Below are positions 27,778 to 34,997 of a DNA stretch of 64,000 nucleotides, in pieces. Source of the stretch: Pseudomonas migulae NBRC 103157 (lineage in GTDB: Bacteria; Pseudomonadota; Gammaproteobacteria; Pseudomonadales; Pseudomonadaceae); the NCBI RefSeq assembly GCF_002091715.1, contig NZ_BDAG01000033.1:24065-88064 (forward strand), in the 5' to 3' direction. A program made the translations under genes and the position numbers. The notes below the pieces were generated by a model, which was given only the letters and a program-made list of their open reading frames with translations, was not told where the DNA came from and made no database searches. Each line of letters starts with the position of its first letter. Position 1 is the first letter of the stretch.

Positions 27778-28623
27778 ATGAGCCTGGAAAATATCTCCTG
27801 CCAGAAAAGCTTCGGCGGCTGGCACAAACGCTACCGGCACCGCTCCGAGGTGCTCGGTTGCGACATGGTGTTTGCCGTGTACTTGCCTCCGCAAGCGGAG
27901 CAGGGCGGCAAACTGCCGGTGCTGTACTGGTTGTCCGGGCTGACCTGCACCGACGAGAACTTCATGCACAAGGCCGGCGCCCTGCGCATGGCCGCGGAGC
28001 TCGGGCTGATCATCGTCGCACCGGATACCAGTCCTCGCGGTCCGGATGTGCCGGGTGACCCGGATGGCGCCTGGGACTTCGGTCTCGGCGCCGGGTTTTA
28101 TCTGAATGCCACGCAGGAACCTTGGTCCCGCCACTATCGGATGCATGACTATGTCGTGCAGGAATTACCGACATTGGTCGAGGCTCATTTCCCGGCATCG
28201 GACAAGCGCGGCATCAGTGGTCATTCCATGGGCGGTCACGGCGCGCTGGTCTGCGCATTGCGCAATCCGGGGCGCTATCAGTCGGTGTCGGCGTTCTCGC
28301 CAATCAACAATCCGATGGACTGCCCGTGGGGTCAGAAAGCCTTTTCCCGTTACCTGGGAGAGGACCGTTCGAAATGGCGCGAATGGGATGCCTGCGCATT
28401 GATTGCCGAGGCCGACGAGAAGCTGCCGCTGTTGGTTGACCAAGGTGATCGTGATGATTTCCTCGCCACGCAGCTCAAGCCTGAAGCCTTGCAACAAGCG
28501 ACCAAACTGGCCGGACATCCGCTGACGTTGCGCCTGCAACCGGGCTACGACCACAGCTATTTCTTCATCGCCAGCTTCATTGATGAACACTTGCAGCATC
28601 ACGCACGCGCCCTAGGCGTCTAA
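27778..28623 (+). CDS. fghA: S-formylglutathione hydrolase
   Basis: A 281-residue alpha/beta hydrolase of the esterase D family that splits S-formylglutathione into formate and glutathione, completing formaldehyde detoxification. The nucleophile elbow is GHSMGGHGA (Ser near residue 148), the Asp is in the PLLVDQGDRDDF segment, and the His is in GYDHSYFF near the C-terminus. WLSGLTCTDENF is a family block. It forms an operon with frmA. Confidence 0.96.
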   Translation: MSLENISCQKSFGGWHKRYRHRSEVLGCDMVFAVYLPPQAEQGGKLPVLYWLSGLTCTDENFMHKAGALRMAAELGLIIVAPDTSPRGPDVPGDPDGAWDFGLGAGFYLNATQEPWSRHYRMHDYVVQELPTLVEAHFPASDKRGISGHSMGGHGALVCALRNPGRYQSVSAFSPINNPMDCPWGQKAFSRYLGEDRSKWREWDACALIAEADEKLPLLVDQGDRDDFLATQLKPEALQQATKLAGHPLTLRLQPGYDHSYFFIASFIDEHLQHHARALGV

Positions 28624-28638
28624 TGCAGGTAGAATCAC

Positions 28639-28666
28639 GCCCTGACAAAAATCGGGGCGTTTTTTT
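28639..28666 (+). terminator. intrinsic terminator whose T run abuts the ispF start
   Basis: CGCCC and GGGCG pair around TGACAAAAATC and are followed by a run of seven T that ends directly at the ispF ATG. It would end the frmA-fghA transcript. The G-rich right arm is also the only candidate Shine-Dalgarno for ispF, so folding would hide it. Confidence 0.7.
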
Positions 28667-29140
28667 ATGCGTATTGGCCACGGCTATGATGTGCACCGTT
28701 TCGCTGAAGGCGATTTCATTACTCTGGGCGGCGTGCGCATTGCACACGGCTTCGGGCTGCTCGCTCACTCCGACGGTGACGTCCTGCTGCACGCCTTGAG
28801 CGATGCCTTGCTCGGCGCTGCTGCGCTGGGTGATATCGGCAAGCACTTCCCGGACACCGACCCGAAATTCAAGGGCGCCGACAGCCGTGTGCTGTTGCGT
28901 CACGTCGTCGCACTGGTCCACGCCAAGGGCTGGAAAGTCGGCAACGTCGATAACACCATCGTCGCCCAGGCGCCGAAAATGGCCCCGCATATCGAATCGA
29001 TGCGCGCGCTGATTGCCGCGGATCTTCAAGTTGAGTTGGATCAAGTGAACGTGAAAGCTACCACCACCGAAAAACTCGGCTTTGTCGGTCGCGAAGAAGG
29101 TATCGCCGTGCATTCCGTTGCCTTGTTGCTGCGCGCATGA
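28667..29140 (+). CDS. ispF: 2-C-methyl-D-erythritol 2,4-cyclodiphosphate synthase
   Basis: IspF, 157 residues, cyclises CDP-ME 2-phosphate in the MEP pathway. The zinc motif GHGYDVHRF at the N-terminus and HSDGDVLLHALSDALLGAA are the metal and substrate site; TTTEKLGFVGREEGI ends the protein. The ATG follows a terminator T run directly, leaving no free Shine-Dalgarno, while the stop overlaps truD (ATGA). Confidence 0.97.
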   Translation: MRIGHGYDVHRFAEGDFITLGGVRIAHGFGLLAHSDGDVLLHALSDALLGAAALGDIGKHFPDTDPKFKGADSRVLLRHVVALVHAKGWKVGNVDNTIVAQAPKMAPHIESMRALIAADLQVELDQVNVKATTTEKLGFVGREEGIAVHSVALLLRA

Positions 29141-30195
29141 ACGAACTGCAATTGCTCGGCCCGCGTGCCTACGGTGAAGCCCTCGGCACCGCAGTGTTGA
29201 AAGCCACGGCGGAAGATTTCCAGGTCGATGAAGTGCTCAACATCCCGCTCAGTGGCGATGGCGAACATCTGTGGATCTGGGTGGAAAAGCGCGGACTGAA
29301 TACCGAAGAAGCGGCACGGCGAATTGCCAAGGCAGCGGGTGTGCCATTGCGCACCGTCAGCTACGCCGGCCTCAAGGATCGTCAGGCGCTTACCCGCCAG
29401 TGGTTCAGCGTGCAACTGCCGGGCAAGGCCGATCCTGATTTGTCGGCGGCGGAAAACGATACGCTGAAAATCCTCAAGACCGGTCGACATAAACGCAAGC
29501 TGCAACGCGGTGCCCATTCGGCCAACGGTTTCACCTTGCGCCTGACACAGTTCGCGGGCGACAAAGCGGCCATCGAAGCGCGCCTGCAACTGATCGCCAA
29601 ACAAGGTATCCCCAATTATTTCGGCGCCCAGCGGTTCGGGTTCGACGGCGGCAATGTGGTCGACGCCCGAGCCTGGGCGGCGCGCAAGGCTTTGCCGGAG
29701 CAACGCAACGTTCGTTCGCGGTTGCTCTCCACCGCGCGCAGTTTTCTGTTCAACCAGGTATTGGCGGCGCGTGTGGCTGATGGTACCTGGCAGCAGGCGC
29801 AGGTCGGTGATCTGCTGGCGTTCACCGACAGCCGAAGCTTCTTTCCGGCCGGTGAGGCCGAGTGCAGCGACCCGCGACTGGCGATTCTCGACCTGCACCC
29901 GACCGGCCCGCAGTGGGGAGAAGGTGACTCGCCGGCGACGGGCGCTGTCCATGAACTGGAGCAGGCAATCGCCGCGCGCGAAGCGGATCTGCGTGATTGG
30001 TTGATTAACGCCGGTATGAGCCACGAACGTCGCATCCTGCGACTGCCCATTGGTGGGTTGACGTGGCATTATCCCGAGCCTGACATTCTGCAACTGGAAT
30101 TCGTCCTGCCGGCCGGATGCTTCGCCACCGTATTGGTGCGTGAACTCGTCGATCTGGTGCCGGTGGGGCAGACGGACAGCCCATGCGTATTCTGA
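29137..30195 (+). CDS. truD: tRNA pseudouridine(13) synthase TruD
   Basis: TruD, 352 residues, converts U13 of tRNA-Glu to pseudouridine. The catalytic Asp is in YAGLKDRQALTRQWFS (near residue 80); GIPNYFGAQRFG is the second diagnostic block, and a C-terminal RILRLPIGGLTW segment completes the TruD fold with its insertion domain. It overlaps ispF by 4 bases and surE by 13, giving a compact ispF-truD-surE-pcm operon. Confidence 0.96.
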   Translation: MNELQLLGPRAYGEALGTAVLKATAEDFQVDEVLNIPLSGDGEHLWIWVEKRGLNTEEAARRIAKAAGVPLRTVSYAGLKDRQALTRQWFSVQLPGKADPDLSAAENDTLKILKTGRHKRKLQRGAHSANGFTLRLTQFAGDKAAIEARLQLIAKQGIPNYFGAQRFGFDGGNVVDARAWAARKALPEQRNVRSRLLSTARSFLFNQVLAARVADGTWQQAQVGDLLAFTDSRSFFPAGEAECSDPRLAILDLHPTGPQWGEGDSPATGAVHELEQAIAAREADLRDWLINAGMSHERRILRLPIGGLTWHYPEPDILQLEFVLPAGCFATVLVRELVDLVPVGQTDSPCVF

Positions 30196-30932
30196 TTTCT
30201 AACGACGATGGGGTAACCGCACCCGGTCTCGCTGCGCTTTATGCTGCGCTGGCGGATTACACCGAATGCGTGGTTATCGCCCCGGACCAGGACAAAAGCG
30301 GCGCCAGCAGTTCGCTGACGCTCGACCGTCCGTTGCACCCGCAAACCCTGATCAACGGCTTTATCAGCCTTAATGGCACACCGACCGATTGCGTGCACCT
30401 GGGTCTCAACGGCTTGCTGGAGCTCGAACCGGACATGGTGGTTTCCGGTATTAACCTGGGCGCGAACCTGGGCGACGATGTGTTGTATTCCGGCACCGTG
30501 GCAGCGGCCCTCGAAGGACGTTTCCTGGCGCGTCCTTCGTTTGCCTTTTCGTTTGTCTCACGGCAAGTCGAGAACCTTCCCACAGCCGCTTACTATGCGC
30601 GCAAACTGGTGGAGGCCCACGCCGACCTTGACCTGCCACCGCGCACGGTATTGAACGTGAACATTCCCAATTTGCCGCTGGACCACATCCGCGGAATCCA
30701 GCTCACTCGCCTCGGTCATCGCGCTCGCGCAGCGGCACCGATGAAAGTGGTCGACCCGCGTGGCAAGGCCGGTTACTGGATCGCTGCGGCGGGCGATGCC
30801 GAAGACGGCGGTCCGGGCACCGATTTCCATGCGGTGATGCAAGGCTATGTGTCCATCACGCCACTGCAACTGGATCGCACCTTCAATGATGCCTTCCGAA
30901 GCCTTGATGGCTGGCTGGAGGGATTGCGCTAA
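30183..30932 (+). CDS. surE: 5'/3'-nucleotidase SurE
   Basis: SurE, 249 residues, a metal-dependent nucleotidase/exopolyphosphatase of stationary-phase survival. The N-terminal ISNDDGVTAPGL holds the metal-binding Asp pair, DKSGASSSLTL and GTPTDCVHLGL follow, and SGINLGANLGDDVLYSGTV is the other active-site block. It overlaps truD by 13 bases and shares one base with the pcm start. The surE-pcm-nlpD-rpoS order is conserved in gammaproteobacteria. Confidence 0.97.
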   Translation: MRILISNDDGVTAPGLAALYAALADYTECVVIAPDQDKSGASSSLTLDRPLHPQTLINGFISLNGTPTDCVHLGLNGLLELEPDMVVSGINLGANLGDDVLYSGTVAAALEGRFLARPSFAFSFVSRQVENLPTAAYYARKLVEAHADLDLPPRTVLNVNIPNLPLDHIRGIQLTRLGHRARAAAPMKVVDPRGKAGYWIAAAGDAEDGGPGTDFHAVMQGYVSITPLQLDRTFNDAFRSLDGWLEGLR

Positions 30933-31606
30933 TGGCTCGTGAACAAGACCCGATGCATCGCGGTATCGGGATGACCTCGCAACGCACCCGCGAGCGTCTG
31001 ATCCAGCGATTGTATGAGGAGGGCATTTCCAACGCCAAGGTGCTGGAAGTGATTCGCCGTACGCCGCGACACCTGTTCGTCGACGAGGCGCTGGCGCACC
31101 GTGCCTATGAAGACACGGCGCTGCCGATCGGCAACAACCAGACGATCTCCCAGCCTTACATGGTGGCCCGCATGAGCGAGCTGCTGCTGGAGGCGGGGCC
31201 GCTGGACAAGGTGATGGAAATCGGCACGGGGTCGGGTTATCAGACCGCGATCCTGTCGCAACTGGTCGAGCGGGTTTTTTCCGTCGAACGCATCAAGGTT
31301 TTGCAGGACCGGGCCAAGGAGCGTCTGGTCGACCTCAACCTGCGCAACGTGGTCTTCCGCTGGGGCGATGGCTGGGAAGGCTGGCCGGCGCTGGCACCGT
31401 ACAACGGCATCATCGTGACGGCGGTGGCGACCGATGTGCCCCAGGCATTGCTCGACCAGTTGGCCCCTGGAGGGCGACTGGTGATACCGGTCGGGTCGGG
31501 TGAGGTTCAACAGTTGATGCTGATCATCCGTGAAGAGCACGGGTTTTCCAGGCGTGTTCTGGGGGCGGTGCGTTTCGTTCCATTGCTCAACGGGCCACTG
31601 GCCTGA
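30932..31606 (+). CDS. pcm: protein-L-isoaspartate O-methyltransferase
   Basis: Pcm, 224 residues, methylates isoaspartate residues in aged proteins using S-adenosylmethionine. The SAM loop is MEIGTGSGYQTAIL; RRTPRHLFVDEALAHRAYED and the NNQTISQPYMVA segment are family blocks. The ATG at 30932 overlaps the surE stop (TAATG); a second ATG at 30971 (MTSQRTRE) would give the 211-residue form usual in the family. The overlap favours the longer form, but this is not certain. Confidence 0.95.
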   Translation: MAREQDPMHRGIGMTSQRTRERLIQRLYEEGISNAKVLEVIRRTPRHLFVDEALAHRAYEDTALPIGNNQTISQPYMVARMSELLLEAGPLDKVMEIGTGSGYQTAILSQLVERVFSVERIKVLQDRAKERLVDLNLRNVVFRWGDGWEGWPALAPYNGIIVTAVATDVPQALLDQLAPGGRLVIPVGSGEVQQLMLIIREEHGFSRRVLGAVRFVPLLNGPLA

Positions 31607-31808
31607 GCATTTGTTTCGTCCCGGTGAATTCTCTTCGATTGCCCCTGTCTTACAGCGGCGTCGATCAGTTAAACGGGATTCATCGTCAGGTAGCAAACGT
31701 GTGCTTCGCTTCATTAAAGGTAAAGCCTGCACCGCCCGTTATACTTGCGACACTTCATGCCGGGAACACGGCAATTCAATATTTCAGCCACCACAAAGGG
31801 AGCGGCGG

Positions 31809-32666
31809 GTGAGTCTCACAGTCATTGCGCAGCGAATGGGTATAACGAGCTTTCAGCGCCTGGTGACTGGCCTTGTCTTGAGTACCTTGCTGGTCGGTTG
31901 TTCCAGCACCAAATCGAGCGACGTGCGCGTCGTCGATCGCAACAACGCCGTCGCCCAGCGTCCGGCAGTGACCACGGGTCAGTACGTGGTTCGACCTAAA
32001 GACACGATGTTCTCGATCGCTTTTCGCTACGGCTGGGACTACAAAGCCCTCGCGGCGCGCAACAACATTCCTGCGCCCTACACGATACATCCGGGTCAGA
32101 CGATTCGCTTTGACGGTCGCACCGGTTCAACGCCGACGGCGGTGGTCAGCCCGGCCAATTCGGCGCCTTCATCGTCGAGTAAAACCACGGTAATCCGGCG
32201 CCAGCCAAATGGCGCAACTACGACGACAACGGTGGTAGCACCGTCCGTCGCCAACAAGCCAGCGCCTGCTCCGATGCCTCCTGCAGGCCCGGCCCCGACC
32301 GGCTGGGGGTGGCCTTCTAATGGCATTCTTATTGGAAAATTCTCTTCAAACGGTAGTTTGAATAAAGGAATTGATATCGCCGGAGATTTGGGACAGCCTG
32401 TTTTAGCTGCGTCTGATGGGACGGTGGTATACGCCGGGAGTGGCTTAAGGGGCTACGGCGAATTAGTCATCATCAAACACAGCGATACCTACGTCAGTGC
32501 CTACGGTCACAACCGCAGGCTGTTGGTTCGGGAGGGGCAGCAGGTCAAGGTCGGACAGACAATTGCCGAAATGGGGTCAACGGGTACAGACCGGGTGAAA
32601 CTGCATTTTGAGATTCGCCGACAAGGTAAACCTGTAGATCCGCTGCAGTTCCTGCCACGTCGTTGA
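31809..32666 (+). CDS. nlpD: NlpD-like lipoprotein, LysM and degenerate M23 domain
   Basis: A 285-residue outer-membrane lipoprotein that, in E. coli, activates amidase AmiC at the division site. GTG 31809 follows AAAGGGAGCGG; the signal peptide has a lipobox ending LLVGC at about residue 31. A LysM domain follows (about 56-102), then a Pro/Thr/Ala-rich linker, then a LytM/M23 domain. The metal ligands of active M23 enzymes are changed: the first motif reads NKGID, and the final HxH motif reads KLH. It is therefore expected to be an activator, not a hydrolase. A start at 31836 would still keep the lipobox. Confidence 0.93.
   Translation: MSLTVIAQRMGITSFQRLVTGLVLSTLLVGCSSTKSSDVRVVDRNNAVAQRPAVTTGQYVVRPKDTMFSIAFRYGWDYKALAARNNIPAPYTIHPGQTIRFDGRTGSTPTAVVSPANSAPSSSSKTTVIRRQPNGATTTTTVVAPSVANKPAPAPMPPAGPAPTGWGWPSNGILIGKFSSNGSLNKGIDIAGDLGQPVLAASDGTVVYAGSGLRGYGELVIIKHSDTYVSAYGHNRRLLVREGQQVKVGQTIAEMGSTGTDRVKLHFEIRRQGKPVDPLQFLPRR
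32318..32415 (+). promoter_or_regulatory. AT-rich patch inside nlpD, likely rpoS promoter region
   Basis: Within nlpD the codon choice abruptly becomes AT-rich (for example GGCATTCTTATTGGAAAATT) for about 100 bases, 360-450 bases before the rpoS start. In other Pseudomonas the main rpoS promoter lies in nlpD at about this distance. No unambiguous -35/-10 pair was picked. Confidence 0.5.
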
Positions 32667-32771
32667 TTTGTTACCAGCCTGTTCCGTCACGTAGAGGGAA
32701 CAGGCTCCAGCGTTGCCAAGGATAGAGGCGCCGCTTGAGCTTGAGGTCGAACTCACCAAAGGACTATAACA

Positions 32772-33779
32772 ATGGCTCTCAGTAAAGAAGTGCCGGAGTT
32801 TGACATCGACGATGAGGTTCTCCTGATGGAGGCCGGTATCGATACGGATTCGATGTCGAATGATGAAGGGGCTGCTCCACCTTCCGTTCGTGCCAAATCC
32901 AAACACTCCGCTTCGTTAAAGCAACACAAGTACATTGACTACACGCGTGCACTCGATGCGACGCAGCTGTACCTCAATGAAATTGGCTTTTCCCCTCTGC
33001 TGTCCCCCGAAGAAGAAGTTCACTTTGCACGCTTGTCGCAAAGTGGCGATCCGGCCGGGCGCAAACGCATGATTGAAAGCAACCTGCGGCTGGTGGTGAA
33101 AATCGCCCGACGCTATGTCAATCGTGGCTTGTCGCTGCTGGACCTGATCGAAGAGGGCAACCTCGGGCTGATTCGGGCGGTAGAGAAGTTCGACCCCGAA
33201 CGTGGCTTCCGTTTTTCGACCTACGCAACCTGGTGGATTCGTCAAACCATCGAGCGTGCGATCATGAATCAGACCCGGACTATCCGGTTGCCGATCCATG
33301 TGGTCAAAGAACTCAACGTGTACCTGAGGGCCGCACGGGAGCTGACGCAAAAACTCGATCACGAACCCTCACCCGAAGAAATCGCCAACCTGCTGGAAAA
33401 ACCGGTGGGGGAGGTCAAGCGCATGCTCGGCTTGAACGAGCGGGTTTCTTCGGTCGACGTCTCGCTGGGTCCGGATTCGGATAAAACCCTGCTGGATACC
33501 CTTACCGACGACCGTCCAACCGATCCGTGCGAACTGCTGCAGGATGACGACCTGTCTCAGAGCATCGATCAATGGCTCTCGGAACTGACCGACAAGCAGC
33601 GCGAGGTGGTGATACGCCGCTTCGGTCTGCGCGGTCATGAGAGCAGTACGCTGGAAGATGTAGGTCTGGAAATCGGCCTGACCCGTGAGCGCGTCAGACA
33701 GATCCAGGTTGAAGGCCTGAAGCGGCTGCGGGAGATTCTGGAGAAAAATGGTCTGTCCAGCGAGTCGCTGTTTCAATAA
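32772..33779 (+). CDS. rpoS: RNA polymerase sigma factor RpoS
   Basis: Stationary-phase sigma factor, 335 residues. Region 1.2 starts near DATQLYLNEIGFSPLL; region 2 holds NLRLVVKIARRYVNRGLSLL and the -10 binding FRFSTYATWWIRQTIERA; region 3 follows with the LPIHVVKELN segment; region 4.2 ends TLEDVGLEIGLTRERVRQIQ. It lies after nlpD and before rsmZ. A Shine-Dalgarno AAAGGA precedes the ATG. Level of RpoS in Pseudomonas also responds to the Gac/Rsm route, whose sRNA is encoded just downstream. Confidence 0.98.
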   Translation: MALSKEVPEFDIDDEVLLMEAGIDTDSMSNDEGAAPPSVRAKSKHSASLKQHKYIDYTRALDATQLYLNEIGFSPLLSPEEEVHFARLSQSGDPAGRKRMIESNLRLVVKIARRYVNRGLSLLDLIEEGNLGLIRAVEKFDPERGFRFSTYATWWIRQTIERAIMNQTRTIRLPIHVVKELNVYLRAARELTQKLDHEPSPEEIANLLEKPVGEVKRMLGLNERVSSVDVSLGPDSDKTLLDTLTDDRPTDPCELLQDDDLSQSIDQWLSELTDKQREVVIRRFGLRGHESSTLEDVGLEIGLTRERVRQIQVEGLKRLREILEKNGLSSESLFQ

Positions 33780-33801
33780 GAAAATCGCTTGAGCCGCAAG
33801 T

Positions 33802-33830
33802 AAAAAGCCCCGACTGGTTCGGGGCTTTTT
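33802..33830 (+). terminator. intrinsic terminator after rpoS
   Basis: AAAAAGCCCCG and CGGGGCTTTTT flank a seven-base loop, 22 bases after the rpoS stop. A strong stem with a T run. A type B REP hairpin follows directly. Confidence 0.9.
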
Positions 33831-33836
33831 GTTGTC

Positions 33837-33929
33837 CCTGTAGGAGCCGGCTTGCTGGCGATCCAGACCCCCGCGGTTAACCAGATAATCCGCGTGATCG
33901 TTCATCGCCAGCAAGCCGGCTCCTACAGG
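33837..33929. repeat. REP hairpin pair, type B (rpoS-rsmZ)
   Basis: CCTGTAGGAGCCGGCTTGCTG on the left and the inverse complement CAGCAAGCCGGCTCCTACAG on the right, with about 45 bases between. The two arms are essentially perfect mirror copies. It sits between the rpoS terminator and the rsmZ activating site. Confidence 0.88.
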
Positions 33930-33957
33930 GGGGGACCTCAGGTTTGTAGTTTCGCGT

Positions 33958-33975
33958 TGTAAGTCTTTGCTTACT
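33958..33975 (+). promoter_or_regulatory. GacA upstream activating sequence of rsmZ
   Basis: TGTAAG-TCTTTG-CTTACT matches the GacA box (TGTAAG-N6-CTTACA) except for one base. It lies about 170 bases before the predicted rsmZ start, with AT-rich DNA between, as known for rsmZ in fluorescent pseudomonads. Phosphorylated GacA is expected to bind here. Confidence 0.85.
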
Positions 33976-34111
33976 CTTTCGTAAGTGTTCGTTATTTTTA
34001 CACCCTGGCAGACGACTATTGTTTGTCTGTTCTTGCTTTATCTTACTGATATTTATAGATATTTATAAAAGTTAAGCGCATATGGCAGCCGGTTTTTGCC
34101 TGGGAAGGCGA

Positions 34112-34139
34112 TTGCGCTTGCCCGGGAACTCTCTAGTAT
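34112..34139 (+). promoter_or_regulatory. rsmZ: predicted rsmZ core promoter
   Basis: TTGCGC (34112-34117), a 16-base gap and TAGTAT (34134-34139) place the start near 34147. The -35 is weak, as expected of an activator-dependent promoter. Confidence 0.55.
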
Positions 34140-34147
34140 TCAGGTTG

Positions 34148-34277
34148 TGTCGACGGACAGACACGCCCTTCAAGGATGAGGGGAAAGGACATTGCAGGAC
34201 GCGATTCATCAGGACGATGAAAAGGAACACAGGGAATAGGGAAAAAATGTGGGCGGGTCAAACCGCCCCTTTTTTTT
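34148..34277 (+). ncRNA. rsmZ: RsmZ, RsmA/RsmE-sequestering small RNA
   Basis: About 130 bases beginning TGTCGACGGACAGACAC. It carries nine GGA triplets, several in hairpin loops or single-stranded stretches (AAGGATG, AAGGAC, CAGGAC twice, AAGGAAC), the binding sites for RsmA/CsrA proteins. It ends in GGGCGG-GTCAAA-CCGCCC followed by a run of eight or nine T (intrinsic terminator 34251-34277). Location between rpoS and fdxA is the known rsmZ locus. By titrating RsmA/RsmE it frees mRNAs for secondary metabolites, exoenzymes and biocontrol traits. An open frame of 97 codons crossing it (34082-34375) is spurious. Confidence 0.92.
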
Positions 34278-34329
34278 GCCTTTTTTTTGGTTGGGATGCC
34301 GCTTCATTTTCAGCGTGGGTACGGTCTCT

Positions 34330-34428
34330 TGTAGGAACCGGCTTGCTGGCGAAGATCGTTAACGATAACACGTGATGTCTGAATCAACGCGGCGTATTTG
34401 AGTCCATCGCCAGCAAGCCGGCTCCTAC
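34330..34428. repeat. REP hairpin pair, type B (rsmZ-fdxA)
   Basis: TTGTAGGAACCGGCTTGCTG and CCAGCAAGCCGGCTCCTAC face each other over about 55 bases. With the element at 33837 it brackets rsmZ on both sides. The left arm has one changed base (GGAACC for GGAGCC). Confidence 0.85.
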
Positions 34429-34490
34429 GGGTTTTGCGTTATCCGTGTTTCCAGGGGGCTATGAAGAACCTTTTCCGTCTGTAGAAAAGC

Positions 34491-34514
34491 AAAAAGGCCC
34501 GCAAGGGGCCTTTT
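34491..34514 (-). terminator. intrinsic terminator of fdxA
   Basis: AAAAAGGCCC and GGGCCTTTT pair around GCAAG, 18 bases beyond the fdxA stop. Read on the minus strand it is a GC stem with a T run. Confidence 0.85.
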
Positions 34515-34531
34515 CGGGAACGCGGGGCAAA

Positions 34532-34855
34532 TCAGCGTTCGAGGTCTTTGATCTTGCCTTTGACGCCATCCCACTCTTCGGCATCGGGCAGCGATTCTTT
34601 CTTCTCGGTGATGTTTGGCCAGATTTCGGCCAACTCAACGTTCAGCTGAATGAATTCCTGCATCTCTTCCGGGACCTCATCTTCAGAGAAGATGGCCACG
34701 GCAGGGCATTCTGGTTCACACAGTGCGCAGTCGATGCACTCATCCGGGTGAATCACCAGGAAGTTCGGGCCTTCGTAAAAGCAGTCCACCGGACAGACTT
34801 CTACGCAGTCGGTGTACTTGCACTTGATGCAGTTGTCGGTGACGACGAAGGTCAT
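34532..34855 (-). CDS. fdxA: ferredoxin FdxA (7Fe type)
   Basis: A 107-residue seven-iron ferredoxin. The first cluster region CIKCKYTDCVEVCPVDCFYE gives a 3Fe-4S plus 4Fe-4S pattern, the second is CIDCALCEPECPA. The C-terminal half (EFIQLNVELAEIWPNITEKK) is the helical extension usual for this family (Azotobacter FdI type). ATG 34855 with AGGAG upstream (34866-34870) is chosen over an in-frame start at 34897. It lies just downstream of mutS on the same strand, with its own Shine-Dalgarno. Confidence 0.96.
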   Translation of the reverse strand: MTFVVTDNCIKCKYTDCVEVCPVDCFYEGPNFLVIHPDECIDCALCEPECPAVAIFSEDEVPEEMQEFIQLNVELAEIWPNITEKKESLPDAEEWDGVKGKIKDLER

Positions 34856-34997
34856 TTCTAATTTTCTCCTCAGGCGGCGGCAGCGGAGCCCCTTCACGTT
34901 GGGGTCGCCAGGTTTGGGAGCGATAGTCTGCAGACCAGGCTATTAGCCTGCAGCATCCCAAACCGCGCGAGATTCTAACAGCTTGCAGGCAAGTGCG

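Noticed and set aside
34082..34375. 97-codon frame across rsmZ
   Set aside because: It covers the promoter, the sRNA and its terminator; composition is not coding and the RNA explains the region.
34445..34861. 138-codon frame opposite fdxA
   Set aside because: The minus strand carries the cysteine motifs of a 7Fe ferredoxin; the plus frame is a shadow.
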